From the NCBI GenBank assembly GCA_010093685.1, contig MU006237.1, positions 744,001-808,000 on the forward strand: DNA of 64,000 bases, read 5' to 3'. The stretch is from Ophiobolus disseminans (Eukaryota; Ascomycota; Dothideomycetes; Pleosporales; Phaeosphaeriaceae). A program made the position numbers and the translations under genes. Below are positions 1 to 11,252 of the stretch, piece by piece; position 1 is the stretch's first letter, and each line of letters starts with the position of its first letter. The notes beneath the pieces are model-generated. The model was given only the letters and a program-made list of their open reading frames with translations. It was not told the DNA's origin and made no database searches.

Positions 1-1167
1 TTTTTACCAATCGCTGCGGGCCCGGTCCTCTGTGACCTCCTGGAGCGATCTGATGTTCTGGGTCAAACTTCACGAGATCCCTTCCACTTGGCGTTTTGTC
101 CGAAGTATCCTCTTCTACACTTTCTTCTGGTGGATCATACAGAATTTCCTCCCACCGGTTGGGCTTTCCAATTTTCGGCAATATTCTTATGACTTCGCCA
201 TTGATCAGTTGCCATTCTTGCGGGTATCCTTGCTGCGCTGGCGTAAAGACAGGAAGGGGCGAAGGTGTTGGCGTAGGCTTCCCAGGGTTGATCAGTTCTC
301 CTGTGCTTGGCTCAGCCTTGGTCGTATGAGATAAACCTTGACATGGTCGTCTCGAAGTTGCTGAGCAAAATCAGTCAGCGACATCTGTTCTGGTTTGTAT
401 CTGCGATCGTAGTGTTTGCCATCTCTTAGCCCCGTAATGACAGTTCTTTGGAAGGTGTCAGCTGGCGTTTCGCCGTCCAGTTGATTCCATGTGTCAGGAT
501 CAAATGAGATGTTCTCCCAGTAATGCCCCATGTAAACGCCTTTGCGACCTATGATGACCAACATAGTACAGCCGTGTAAATGAGTAGCCACTAAACTCCT
601 TCTTCTGCTGAAATCGCGGAACATAGCAGTGTTTACACCACCGACATCTCTATCGTCGTCAGAGCCTTCATAAATGACCTGTTCGACGTTACCAACTGTT
701 TCCACCATCATGAATGTCTCTATCTCAGCCCGGCCTTGTGGAGCCTGCGGTAACGCCATCACCCGCCGCCAGAGAGTGACATTATGCATGAACTCCGGAG
801 CACCATTGAGGTTATTACGACGCTGAGAAAGGCTCCTCTGTGGCGCGCTACATTTGCTTCGCCCAGAATGACGAAAGAGGTGTGTGGTAGCTAAGCATGA
901 CTGTCCGTCGCAGCTGAGAGTGCCATCAGTCACATGGAATAACGGTATCGGTGCACCGAGGTCGGAAGTAGACCTTAAGAAGTTTGTCCACGTGTTAGAG
1001 ACTTCGTCATCGGTGGAAGCATGCACATACGTGAGATGACCTTGGAAGCGCAAGGCCAGACTGCTAGAAGCAGTGTAGGAAAGGATAGTCTCATCACTTG
1101 TAAAGAAAGATTGCGGTAATCTCAGGACCAGGGACTTGATAGTTGGTAATGATGAAGGAGTATGCAT
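1..1167 (-). pseudogene. Uncharacterised fungal protein, runs off left edge, one frameshift
   Basis: The minus strand is open from an ATG at 1167 to a stop at 292 (291 residues). Just past that stop, shifting by one base gives a further open stretch, rich in Pro/Thr and then Glu/Asp, that runs to the window edge without a stop. It contains W-x-x-I-L-Y and K-F-D-P-E-H, the kind of C-terminal tail expected after the V-Y-L-I-R-P segment at the end of the first frame. So I read one gene with a one-base frameshift near 295, or an assembly error there. A conserved-looking core near residues 200-225 reads TMLVIIGRKGVYMGHYWENI. I know similar uncharacterised proteins in Pezizomycotina but no function. 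The 3' end lies outside the window. Confidence 0.5.
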
Positions 1168-1591
1168 TAGTAAAGAGGAAAACGTCTTGCTCAAATACGC
1201 AACCCATACATAGCAGCAAAGACACGGAAAGTAGCTTTGGTGCTCGTAACGATCAGACCAATACGATCTACAGACTACAAGGCAGACAGCCTGGGGGGCA
1301 TTCGAGCAAATGTTGAAAATCCCTGATCATCCTTCAAAATCTACCTCGATGAACGGCGCGAAGCACAATGGTTGCGCCAGGATATCGGTCCGTGTGAAGC
1401 CCAGTGTTGGTGTAGGTTTCCAGCCCGAGGAATCATTGGCCGTGGTTGCCATCGCTTTGTTAGGCGCTCGGGGTCTTGACACGCGACGCCGTGTCGGGTG
1501 TGCGTTGCTGTGCCGCATCCTCGCCCTCAACACCATCTAGGATTCACCATGAGTATTCCTTACCACCCTCACCAACACCTGGGCATAGGAT
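1168..1591. promoter_or_regulatory. Intergenic region between divergent genes
   Basis: This 424 bp gap lies between the minus-strand gene ending at 1167 and the plus-strand ankyrin gene starting at 1592, so it should hold both promoters. I see no clear TATA box. Short open frames here on both strands overlap each other and look like chance. Confidence 0.4.
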
Positions 1592-2442
1592 ATGCCATCC
1601 CGTGCCAATATGAGCGGAGCTAGTGTTTTGAAAGAAGCCATCCAGAGGGACGACGTGGACGCGATTCGGTCCGAATTGTCCAGCCAGCCGGAGATCACTC
1701 AAGATGAGTTGAACGAGCACCTGAACTCGACCATGCTACAAGGATCGATAGTGACCATCAAGCTACTCCTTGAAAGAGGCGCCAAATTAAACCGTTCTTC
1801 ATTTGGAAAAGCCATCGACAGAGGAGAGCCCGCCGTATTTCAAATGCTTATAGAGCGCGGATGGGACATCAATTCAATTAAATTCCGCACCTCAGCTGTT
1901 CAGTACGTTCAAGGGCCGGAAGATGTACGAATAAGGCTCATTTGGATTCCAGCCTCGCTCTCTCGCACGAAACACTACTCCGTTGGTTGCTTGAGCATGG
2001 CGCAGACCTGAACACGCCATCACAAAAGCTACCAGGACAGTCAGCCGCGACGTGTGCCACGCCTCTGGATCATGCGGCGAGGTTACCCGACACGAAAGCC
2101 ATGGATATACTTCTGTCGCATGGAGCGAGATTGGATCCAGAGGCCATTTACTACGCTATTTGAACCGGTCGAGGCTTAGCAAACGGCACAGCAACGATGA
2201 AGGCGTTGATTAAACACGGTGTTGATGTCAATTATGTTTCAAAGCGCTGGGCCACACCCCTGCATCAGGCTGTCTATCAAAATAGAGAAGAAAAACTCAG
2301 ACTGCTGCTGGGTCACGGCGCAGATCCGAACATCAAGAGCACAAGGAGCGACATTACGGCGCTGGATTTTGCAAATCAGAAGGGCCGTATGGACTTGTAT
2401 CAAATTATGAAAGCGGCGTTCAGCGGCGAAGGTGCATCTTGA
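1592..2442 (+). pseudogene. Ankyrin-repeat protein gene with an in-frame stop
   Basis: Exon 1 (1592-1902) and exon 2 (from 1953) are joined by a 50 bp intron with donor GTACGT and acceptor TTCCAG. The reading contains several ankyrin helices: LLLERGAKLN, LLRWLLEHGADLN and, after the stop, LLLGHGADPN. The frame is interrupted by TGA at 2161-2163 directly after YYAI, then continues open in the same frame to 2442. The related gene at 6370 has a Gly codon there and the matching motif FYAI, followed in both by GTATM. I therefore call a nonsense mutation rather than two genes. The intron sits at the same place and phase as in the related gene. Ankyrin repeats mediate protein-protein contacts; no partner can be named. 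Confidence 0.7.
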
Positions 2443-3160
2443 TTCACTTCCAACACCGCATGTCGTGAAACACCAGATTCGGGTGGCAGGCTGCTCCTTG
2501 TCGCATACCAAAATCAAACACCAACAACAATCTTCAAGTAAGAGTGATACGAGAAAATTGTAATGTCCTCTCCAACCCACCATACATCATCAACTTATCC
2601 TTATTCTGGTCTCACGTGTGTGTTGCTGTAGATAATACCATCGGATCCGCCCTACACAAATACACAGAATTGGTCTTTCCATAACATTCTGTAGTTGTTC
2701 GTGGTTTCGAAGCGGCCAATGAAATAGTACATTATTATCATGGGGCGGAGCGACATGCTAGTACATGCTCAGGTGATTTGCGGCGGCACAGCATCGGGCA
2801 TTTTCAAAAGGTCTGGTTGATCGACAACACAACTCTGGCAAGGCTCTGCGGCCAGCGAAGCGTTTCATCAGCAGTCACAAGACCAACATGAAGGTCAGCA
2901 ACATGTACCGAAAACGAGGCACAGATCAAACCATGCTTCTTCTTCCTGTATGTCGGTGGGATACCGGAGAGGCGCAAGGCAGAATGATGTATTATGCCAA
3001 TGCCAGAGCGATGAAAAAATGTTGCTGCAGAGATTTTGCCGAGCGAGTGCTACACTCAAAGGTATTTGAGACCAGCCAACTCGTCCATACCGCAACTCAC
3101 CAGCCCATATTCAACTTTGTTTCGCCGGTTTTACTCCAGCTCTTCACAGAATTACTCAAT
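2443..3160. other. Intergenic stretch, no gene seen
   Basis: A 718 bp gap between the ankyrin gene and the secreted-protein gene. An open frame upstream of 3161 is in phase with the signal peptide of the next gene but lacks family-like content, so I treat it as 5' flank and promoter. Confidence 0.4.
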
Positions 3161-6098
3161 ATGGCCCGAGGGCTTCGTTTCTTTGTAGTTGCGGCAATAT
3201 CAGCCATTACGAGGGCCGATGTCTTCACTTTGTCCCTGGGCGATATTGGACAATACTCTGCATCCTTGGTACGCCTTCTAAGTTGTCAACCCGGTACACA
3301 GATGAGCACTGACTTTACTCAAGACAGCCACACCAACATTGACTGGGTCTGGCGTCCTCTTCACAGCAGCGCCGAGCTTTCACGATGGAGTAGACGTCGT
3401 GTTGTCCGAAGAATTACGTGCGGAGATCCAGAAAGCAGTCGATAGCGACTGCAAAGAGATCAACACCCAATGTGTCGACAGCATCAAGAGCCTGCTTATA
3501 AATCAATGCATCAAATTGGAGTCGCGCCAAGCAGACAAGGTTGCTGGGGCGGCATTGTTCAGTTTGGTGGCTGTCATCATTCCTATGCTACGCAATGGTC
3601 AGGGTCAACAAGCCGTTCCAGTAGCATTACACGTTCCAGGGGCGCAGGTGGACCTCGCAGCGTCTGCAGCACAAGCTGCTACGAGCGCAGCGGTAACGAA
3701 ATCCGATGCACCCAATGTCACTATTACGCCGAAGCCAGCTACTCCAACCGACACAGGGGGAGTATCACATAAACGTTTGTAAAGTTATGCATATGCTAAT
3801 GTTCCACAGCCCCGACAAACCCACGCTGACTATCTTGAGCAACCCACAGGATGGACATTCAGCTGGGGATATCGCCATCAACCTCCCTGGAGCACTTGTT
3901 GACAAGATAAATGATGTAATTTTCCGGCGAAATCGAAAAATGCAGCCTCAGTGACCAGCCATCGAACGCCGAAGGTGTGGGTATGAAAGCCGCCACCGCA
4001 CAAGTTGGTGCGATGGATGTCGCCAACCAGATCGGCGCAATCTTGTGTACTGCTCGGCAGATCATTCTGAACGGCGTAGGGTTTGTCACAGAGTTGACCT
4101 CGCTTCAGATTAGAGAACCGACTTGGACATTACCGGAGATGGCGAAGGCTATGTCTGACCATTTGTCGTGGGCTTTGGCATGGGCCGCCGCAATGACTCT
4201 CAGTCCTGAGGATGCCATCACTCTCGCATTTGTCTCGATGTACTTGGCTTTTACGGCTATCAAGGACAAGCATTACCTGAAACCAGTCAATTGGATTTCT
4301 GGAGAAGATCTCCAAGGAAAAGTGAAAGAACCACCACACCTGACCTTGACCTCAGCAACTCCAACTATGAGCATCACCGCGATGACAACTGCAAGTTCAT
4401 CAAGTACACTTGAGTACTCCGCCTCTTGCACCATGGCTGGCCCAATAAGAGACTGTGAGACTTGGTGTCCGACGCCTACGCCCAAGGGAGATGAATACTA
4501 CACCGTACCAAGCGAGATCACCGTCAAAACGGTAGCTTTCGAGCCATGGAGAGTGCCAATGCAGGAACCTGTGAAAGTACTACCACCGATAGCGATCTAT
4601 CCTCCACCACCAGGGAATGCGACAGACTTCCCCCTGGACCTCTTCGCACCTGTTTATTCCAAGTTTTGTGAGGATGTTGGCAAGAACAGCAACAATACCA
4701 CATCAATTGTGAACTGGAAGGGCGACAAGCATCCGTCACTTAGGTCTCGTCTCCTCCGCTTCATGTTACGGGACGGAGCATCCGACAATGACAAGTACAA
4801 AGACTACAAGTTCACGCTTGGTCGTTATATCCGTAATGGAGCGACACAAAAGCGTCAGACAACGTCTGAAAACGCTTTTCAACAGTTGAGTTCTCAAGAC
4901 CTTTGCAAACGAGGCGACGATAAGAAAGCGATTGCGAGCACCGGAATTCTTGACGCCCTCTGTGCGTTATATTCTTTCGACATCGAATTCCCGCAGCCTT
5001 AACATGAAGCTCCCAGGATCGAGGTCACGTGTAGAGATTCCAAGTCTCCGTTCTCCGCCCCAAAATACGACAGTGGCGCGAGCGGTGCTACCAGTGTCGA
5101 GTCGGCTATCAAGAGCTGGTGTTCTCAGCATAGCTTGACGCAGCTTGCGCGAGATGTGCCCAACATTTACGGGCGTTGTACCAAACTGGAGCTCTTTCTG
5201 GCCTCGTGCTAGAGTTCATGGAAACAATGGATTTGGCGTTATCCTTACTGACTAGTGTATTTTAGCCTACACCGAAGGCTTCAAGAAGTGCGATCCGGGT
5301 TCTGATCGTACGCATGGTTCCACTTCCTTACTCGGGTCTATGGAATACTCTCTTGAGGCCAGCGGCCGGACGCAAGAAGGAAACCCTCCCTGGGAGCAAA
5401 AGGCGTCATTCCCTCCATCGGAAGACTCTCCCCAACCCAATGGCTAACCATATAGTACCGATTGCCGCAGAGACCTCGACCTAGGAGAGGAAATCCACGC
5501 AGACGACTTCGAAAAAGCGATAGACGCTGTCTGTCAGAACGGGGCGGCTATGATAAAGGTGGACAAGTATGGAGGAAGCTCGTATCAGTACCCACCTAAA
5601 GGTCAGCTGCCTTTCTACTACCATCCGAAATCCGGGTACAACATAGTCCTCCATTTCGTCCCATCTGCTCTCGACGATCCAACTGTAACTGCATGAGTAG
5701 TGTCGGGTGGAGGCTGTGATCAACGATTGTTTTGCTATCTGTTGTGCTGTTGTGTGATGTTCTGGTACAGAAGCTCTCAGCTCTGAGGTAAGTGCACTTG
5801 CCCATAGGGCAGCGCCTGCTACAATAGGATGTCATGTGGTATCCGCCACGTGGTTACACTAACCGCATATGCTGATCCAGACTCCTGCAAGTAAGTATCC
5901 GCCCCAATGAATCAAGACTTTGTATTCATCGCTTGTAGGGGTTACGATTTCAAGGTGGGCAGAGATGACTGCCTCTACGCCTTCCGCAAGATATACAAGC
6001 AGTGTAACAACATTCCTCAGAAATTTGTTCCTGGCTATCTCAAGTACAGATGTGTTTCTTATCACGTGTATCACTCGAGGATCGCAAATGGAAGTTAA
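3161..6098 (+). pseudogene. Large Cys-rich predicted secreted protein, broken by stops and frame changes
   Basis: The start at 3161 gives a signal-peptide-like N-terminus (MARGLRFFVVAAISAITRA). The likely continuation changes frame at about 3351 (between D-W and SGVLFTAA), at about 3760-3810 (an intron with branch point TGCTAAT and acceptor CACAG at 3809 fits poorly), and at about 3918. The main block 3920-4999 ends at TAA (5000-5002), after which the same frame stays open with coding character to 5177. An intron 5178-5265 then leads to further Cys-containing blocks at 5266-5412, 5430-5696, about 5800-5889 and 5937-6098, the last after a donor GTAAGT at 5890. Recurrent Cys-x(6-11)-C blocks with Asp and Tyr suggest a repeated extracellular fold. 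I know similar unnamed fungal secreted proteins but no function. Exon borders after 5412 are uncertain. Confidence 0.55.
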
Positions 6099-6369
6099 CT
6101 TGTGGTTTAGGTACAACAGATCTGCGAGCTGCTACATTCACGGCGTTGGGGAAGGGTCTGCGCCGTCAGGTGTTGGTGATATGATTTTGAGCATGGAGAC
6201 TCAGTCAGATGTACATAAACAGGAAGATTTGGTAATTTTGAATGCAAGCGGAGTTAATTGATGATGTAATCACTCGTCGTGTGACCGTGTCGCACTGCTG
6301 CCTAGAACAAAGATGCCCTTATTATAGGCATAGCTTTCTCATTCAAGGAAAAGTACCAAACCATCAGTC

Positions 6370-7226
6370 ATGTCTGCCTGGGGCGTCGAAAACCTCCCAC
6401 ACGTCCTGCAAAATGCCATATACAGCAACGATATCCCGACGATCAAACGTCATCTTCCCAAGATTCAACATGACCTGGACGAAGCGTTACTTCTAGCAAT
6501 GCCTCACTCTGCGCCCTTCACCATCAAATTCTTTCTCGAAGCTGGCGCACGCTTGGGTAATAACGTATTCTACGCAGCATTTGAAAGGCAAGATACAGCG
6601 GTATTTGAAGCCTTTATGGAAACCGGATGGCACATCGACGACACTCCAGTGCAATACTCAGCCGTGCAGTAAGTTTTCCTCCTTATTCGTCGAAAATTTC
6701 TCATAGAAGGATATCTAGTTTGTCAATCGTCAGTCGCCGCAACGAGTCATTGCTTAGATGGTTCCTGGACCGCGGTGCCGACCCAGACATCCGCCTCCGT
6801 CGCCACAGAAACTCATGTTCAACCATTCTATCCCCTATGGCCGAAGCAGCCCGTTTGGGCCTCACATCCGAACTGCTGATGCTTTTCGAGTTCAATGCCA
6901 CCCTGGATCCGGAGGCAATGTTCTACGCGATTGGCGTTATGAGAGACAGGGCCCACCCGGGTACTGCAACGATGCAGATTCTTCTTGATCATGGCGCGGA
7001 TATTAACTTTGTAAGTAGGAGATGGAGTACTGTGGTTCGACATGCTGTTAGGATGAATAGCATGGACAAGATGAAGTGGTTACTGGCAAACGGGGCGGAT
7101 TCATTGGTGAGGTATCTGAATGGTGGGCAGAATGCGTTAGAGTATGCGAGGGCGGAGGGGAAGGAAGCGTATGTTGAAGTTTTGGAAAGAGCGTGTAACA
7201 AGCTTCCAGAAGGAAAGGAGGTTTAG
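6370..7226 (+). CDS. Ankyrin-repeat protein, intact
   Basis: Exon 1 is 6370-6668 and exon 2 is 6734-7226, joined by a 65 bp intron (GTAAGT...CGTCAG), giving 263 residues. Ankyrin-type helices are visible: TIKFFLEAGARL, LLRWFLDRGADPD, MQILLDHGADINF and MKWLLANGADSL. It parallels the broken gene at 1592 along its whole length, with an intron at the same phase-2 position after S-A-V. The pair therefore arose by duplication and now flanks the broken secreted-protein gene. A scaffold or recognition role is inferred only from the repeats. Confidence 0.8.
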
Positions 7227-7674
7227 AATGCAAAGTACTCGTTGTTTTGCGTGTGAAGAGCATAAAGTTGCGGCAGGTACGTGGCTAGCCTTCACGCTAG
7301 CGAGTGGCAATTCTTCCGAGGTTCCTTCCTCCCAACCTCCTGTGTCATCGATATGTCAACACCCACACACATAGCAACACGACCTTTGGAGTGTAAATGC
7401 ACAGGAACAGCGTGTGCCCCAGGGTCGTCTTGTTTCATGCGCGATGAGCTGGCCGTCCGATGACCGCGGACGCGATTCTGCCTCGCGATGTGCCTGCATA
7501 ATGCAGCGATTGGCCCACGCATCACAGCCACAATAAGGCAACTTCGATCTACCTTACACCGGTTTCCAGGATATGATTGTCATGGCCCAAATTGAGCCGT
7601 CGCACCTACATTTCGAAATCAAGCTTCCTCTAGTTAACGCTAATAATTGTCGCTGCTTTGTGTTCGAACAACCA
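7227..7674. other. Intergenic stretch with a possible intron end
   Basis: No complete gene seen. The right end (about 7633-7674) carries GCTAATAA, a good branch point, followed by an acceptor AACCAG at 7674. This suggests that the small coding block starting at 7675 is the second exon of a gene whose first exon lies here; an ATG at 7573 or 7582 could supply it. Confidence 0.35.
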
Positions 7675-7876
7675 GTGGTACATCCCTGGCAATGGGATCG
7701 CTCACGAAGCCATTTCAGCGGACATCCAGCGAAAGTTTGGGCCAGATGATCTAGTACGACCCGGCACTGGTACTGGAGAGAATGAAGGCCGTCCTGGATA
7801 TTGGGTAACGGTGTATGGCACTTTGACTGCGCAAATGATACAGGACTTGAAGATGGACTGGCAGAACTGGCAATGA
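7675..7876 (+). CDS. Small conserved fungal domain (WYIPGNGI...), partial exon
   Basis: About 66 codons after a probable acceptor at 7674 contain WYIPGNGI, ISADIQRKFGPDDLVRPG and GYWVTVYGTLTAQMIQDLK. This matches a short domain I remember as common in Pezizomycotina hypothetical proteins (Y-x-V-P-G-x-G-I ... I-x-A-D-I-x-R-Y-L-G). It ends at TGA 7874-7876, but the same frame stays open from there through the ATG at 8021. It may therefore be the N-terminal part of the next gene with a nonsense codon. Function unknown. Confidence 0.5.
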
Positions 7877-8020
7877 GAGCGGAAAATTGGGGAAGCAAAC
7901 CTTAAAAGTAAATCTTTTCTTACTACGATCAGTCTATATGTTAGACCCTTCACTGATAATGAATCGCCAGCGATTCGACCAGCGAATAGCGAAGTTGCTT
8001 CTGAATCATCCTTCTCAGGC

Positions 8021-10148
8021 ATGATGGACGCTGATTCTTGGACCGAGTCAACAATGATTTCTAAGAGTTCAGAAGCGCAATCTACACAGGCTACTTCCAT
8101 CGAATGCGAAGAAACGTCGGGAAGGCTGTCAACGTTACCGTCAGACGATTCTTCGAAACGAGAACAGAACCATGTTGCAATGGTCGAAGTCGCATCTGAG
8201 TGAACGCAGTCTTCTCGTATATTTCCGCTTTCAGACCCAGAAGTTCACCTGAGGGTGGAAAGATGCCAGCATGCTGCAGTACGGTACGTCGTGAAGGTTT
8301 TGGTTGAAGATCGGAACCTCTTGAGCACATATGAAGATGCCACTCGAGCGACAGAAAAACCAACCTTTGTCAAGACCCACGAGGACCTTTTACAAAGTTT
8401 GCTGACAGGCCTCAAGAACGATAATGGAAGGACCCCTTCGGAGACATCGGCTATCGGGTTCTTGGCAAAGGAAACTAGAAGGGAGCTCATTTCTTCTGAG
8501 ATATATGATCTTGCCGCCCCATCTGACAACAGTATGCGTGAAAAGATCCACAATCAACAGGAAAAAGATCGACCTGGCCTCTATATGATCGCTCGGTGGC
8601 TCGCTGAGCAAGACAAGATCCTGTTGAACTTGGCATCGACTGCTGAATTCCTCGTTACTGGTCAGCCTTTCGAGCAATACAAACAAGGCTTACGAGAACT
8701 GTTAGTAGCGACTACAACACAGATTCAGGCGCAGCAGAGTAGGATGTTGAAAACCTCGCAAGAACTTGCTGAAAAGGTGGTTGCAGATGGATCAGAGTTT
8801 GGTCACTCGCAAGTTGATGACATTGATGAAGTAGAAGCCAGATCATTTGCAATTCCAGCAGATACGATCGATACCGACGGTGCAGATAGAAAGAAAGCAG
8901 GGATGTCGTTACTCTGCGTCCTCAGAAGTCGAAGAATCAGGATCAAAATGCCGTGCCTCACACGTACTTCGGACCCCTCTACCCAAGTTTACCTATGCTA
9001 GTCGATGCTCTGCTGCGGTGTCTTCCATTACCTTACTCCGAGTATCCAATCCCGGAGGGAAAGTGCGAGCCAGATGGAAATGTGTACGTTCCCAACGCTG
9101 TCTGCTTAGCTCACTAACTGACGTGCTGTGGGGTTGTGGTGCACGGTTGTATGACGACTTCACGGAACTAGAACCGGGTGCCGTGCGACAGCTGGAGATG
9201 GAACTAAAAAACGGTTCTTCCAATAGACCAATCGTAGGCCTACGCCGAACCGCACGTGAAAAGTTCTTTGAGCTTTGCGGGCTGACATGTCTATCAAGAC
9301 AGAGCTCAAGCAAGGTTCGGCAGAGACCGGACTCCCCTCATACAACATTCCGCAAAATACTACAGCAACAGCTAACGGCGAGGCTCACGAATCTGGAAGC
9401 CCCTATTTGCTTTCTTGCGTGGATGAGGGAAGCTCGAAAATCGCGTTACAGCAACAGAAACTCACGAAGATCTACGCCGACGGCGAGCTGTTTTACTACA
9501 TACAATCTGAATATCTCAAGCTAAAGAAGCACAAACCCTGGTGGACTGTCGAATGTCTTGCGACTCTTTCCCTAAGCCAGGTGTGTACTGTTCTTATACC
9601 CTTGGTGCGGACTGATGGCTCGGTTACATGACTAATATACTTTAGTTTCAGCTTGACTACAGCAAAACGGCCGACATCCATAAGCATGACAATACATGCA
9701 TGCCTAGCAGCACAAACCCCTTCTACGTCTGCCTTCTTCCGGAAGACATAGTAGACAAGAGTATCAGTGTCGTCCAGCACCGAAGATAAAGCAAGGAACC
9801 GCTCCCGCGATAGGCTCGCAGCGCCTTACGTATTACTTCCTTTACCCTCAAAGTATCAACCCAGAACAAGAGACGGTTTTCGAGCAATTGACTAAGAGGC
9901 TGGGTCATTACGGACCGCTGAGAGCATCGCCACACGACGACGTGATTGGCTGGGGCATCTACTTCGAGGAATCCTATCACAAGCGAACCATGTTCTTCCT
10001 ATGTGCCGTACTGGTCTTGTTCAGTATCATATTCGGCGTCATCTGATCAGTAGTGCGTCGAGACATTCAGGGAGGATTTGCTGTGACAGGCTGTGTGCTT
10101 ACGTTCTGCGGCACAGTTGTTGGATCTTTGGTAGTCCGAGAGTCTTAA
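8021..10148 (+). pseudogene. Fungal protein with Cys/YDDF region and C-terminal membrane tail, disrupted
   Basis: Coding blocks follow one another in changing frames. They are 8021-8190, 8234-8915 (after an acceptor TTTCAG at 8233), about 8916-9058 (YFGPLYPSL, LPLPYSEYPIPEG), 9060-9270 (ARWKC, 48 extra bases, then GCGARLYDDFTELEPGAV), about 9275-9580 (LLSCVDEG), and after a clean 65 bp intron (9581-9645) a block to about 9760. The last block, 9771-10148, holds GWGIYFEES and two hydrophobic segments. TGA at 10044-10046 interrupts the first of these, where relatives I recall have Trp. At least four one-base frame changes plus this stop argue for a pseudogene. The family is a widespread unnamed fungal one, recalled from memory: helical N-terminus, W-x-C-x-C-G region, two C-terminal membrane helices. 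Confidence 0.55.
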
Positions 10149-10189
10149 CTAACGCAACAGAACCAGGGCTTTCTTGCTAGACTGATTGC

Positions 10190-11083
10190 GACAATGCCTA
10201 TCGGTGTAGCTTGTCATTCCTCATTCCTCCAGAGAACAACTTTGAAGCCATTCACTTCATCAGCTCCCAGACCCTTATGTCCGGTGTGACATTTAACGCA
10301 TTGCCAGGAATCACCAGGTGTTGCAAGAGCTCGTGCCCTGGCCTGTCTATCCTCAACTTCCTTTGGCGAGTCACTATAGTCTTAAAAGTGCCGCGAATGC
10401 ATATAGACATTCTAATGGGATTCACGGCAGTGTGGCACGAATTTTGCAACTCCTGGTGGCGTCTCCTCGGCCGACGACGTCGCCGTGAGTCCAAATTCCA
10501 AGAAGGCTATCGCAAGGATCGCAGTCGGTATACCCCACCATCTACACTGATTACAAGGCGATATCGGTAGGTCAGATCCAGATTGCGAATGTTTTCAGTC
10601 CAAGGTCCGATGCTCAGCCAAGTAAATTCCAGCGCCGAAGATTTGAGCACACTTTTTCACAGAGCGCACTACGATGGAGTCGAGAGAGTGAACCAAAAAC
10701 AGAACCCTGAGTATGTCTTCATGCGAAATTCGCGGTGGGAAGCGGTCGCCGGACGGAAGACGACAAAGGCCCGCTATGTAGGATCAAATGATGCAGGGGT
10801 GGTGCTAGTCTTTCGGATCCGATGTGTACCGAGCCGGGGTGAGCCTACTACGACGTCAAAGATTCTGAGATTTCCAACTGATGCGAAGGAAACACGCGAT
10901 ACATTTGGTCGGAATGCGTTGGCTCGGCTAAATTTGTTAGGAGGCGCGGAGGGCGTGTACAAAGTGCTAGATGACCGGAGGGGGAGGCATAGTGATTGCG
11001 GGCCAAACACAAGTAGTTGCTTGCCACCTATCTTGTCTATGTATCAAAGGATGGCGATTGAGCCCACAACTAGGGAGGCCTGA
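10190..11083 (+). pseudogene. Remnants of an unrecognised protein gene
   Basis: Coding-looking stretches occur in different frames. One is at about 10211-10312 (FEAIHFISSQTL, GVTFNALPGITR). The next, about 10313-10490, reads LQELVPWPVYPQLPLASHY, then an Arg-type codon position as TGA, then a Thr/Tyr-rich stretch. The third, 10586-10990, contains VFMRNSRWEAV. They join plausibly into one reading, but only with frameshifts and a stop. I do not recognise the family. A decaying gene fits the state of its left neighbours. Confidence 0.35.
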
Positions 11084-11252
11084 GCAACAGTGCTTATGTT
11101 GCGGTGAGCTACATGTGGGTACAAATTTGAAGCCGAGGACTACCACGCCGCGTCTGAGGCGTGGGTATGTAAGATAAAAGGAGCAGCGAGGTCGCTGCCC
11201 TTCATAACGATCACAGACTTCACAGTCTTGAATCACAACAACCGACGACACG

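Noticed and set aside
32..334. Plus-strand gene at the left edge
   Set aside because: It is antisense to the coding-like continuation of the minus-strand gene and has no protein-like features.
2161..2163. Selenocysteine or programmed readthrough at TGA
   Set aside because: Ascomycete fungi lack the selenocysteine machinery, and no readthrough-promoting context or conserved downstream structure is visible.
3351..3360. A short intron explaining the first frame change in the secreted gene
   Set aside because: The only nearby GT-AG pairs give 20 bp or remove the conserved-looking SGVLFTAA block.
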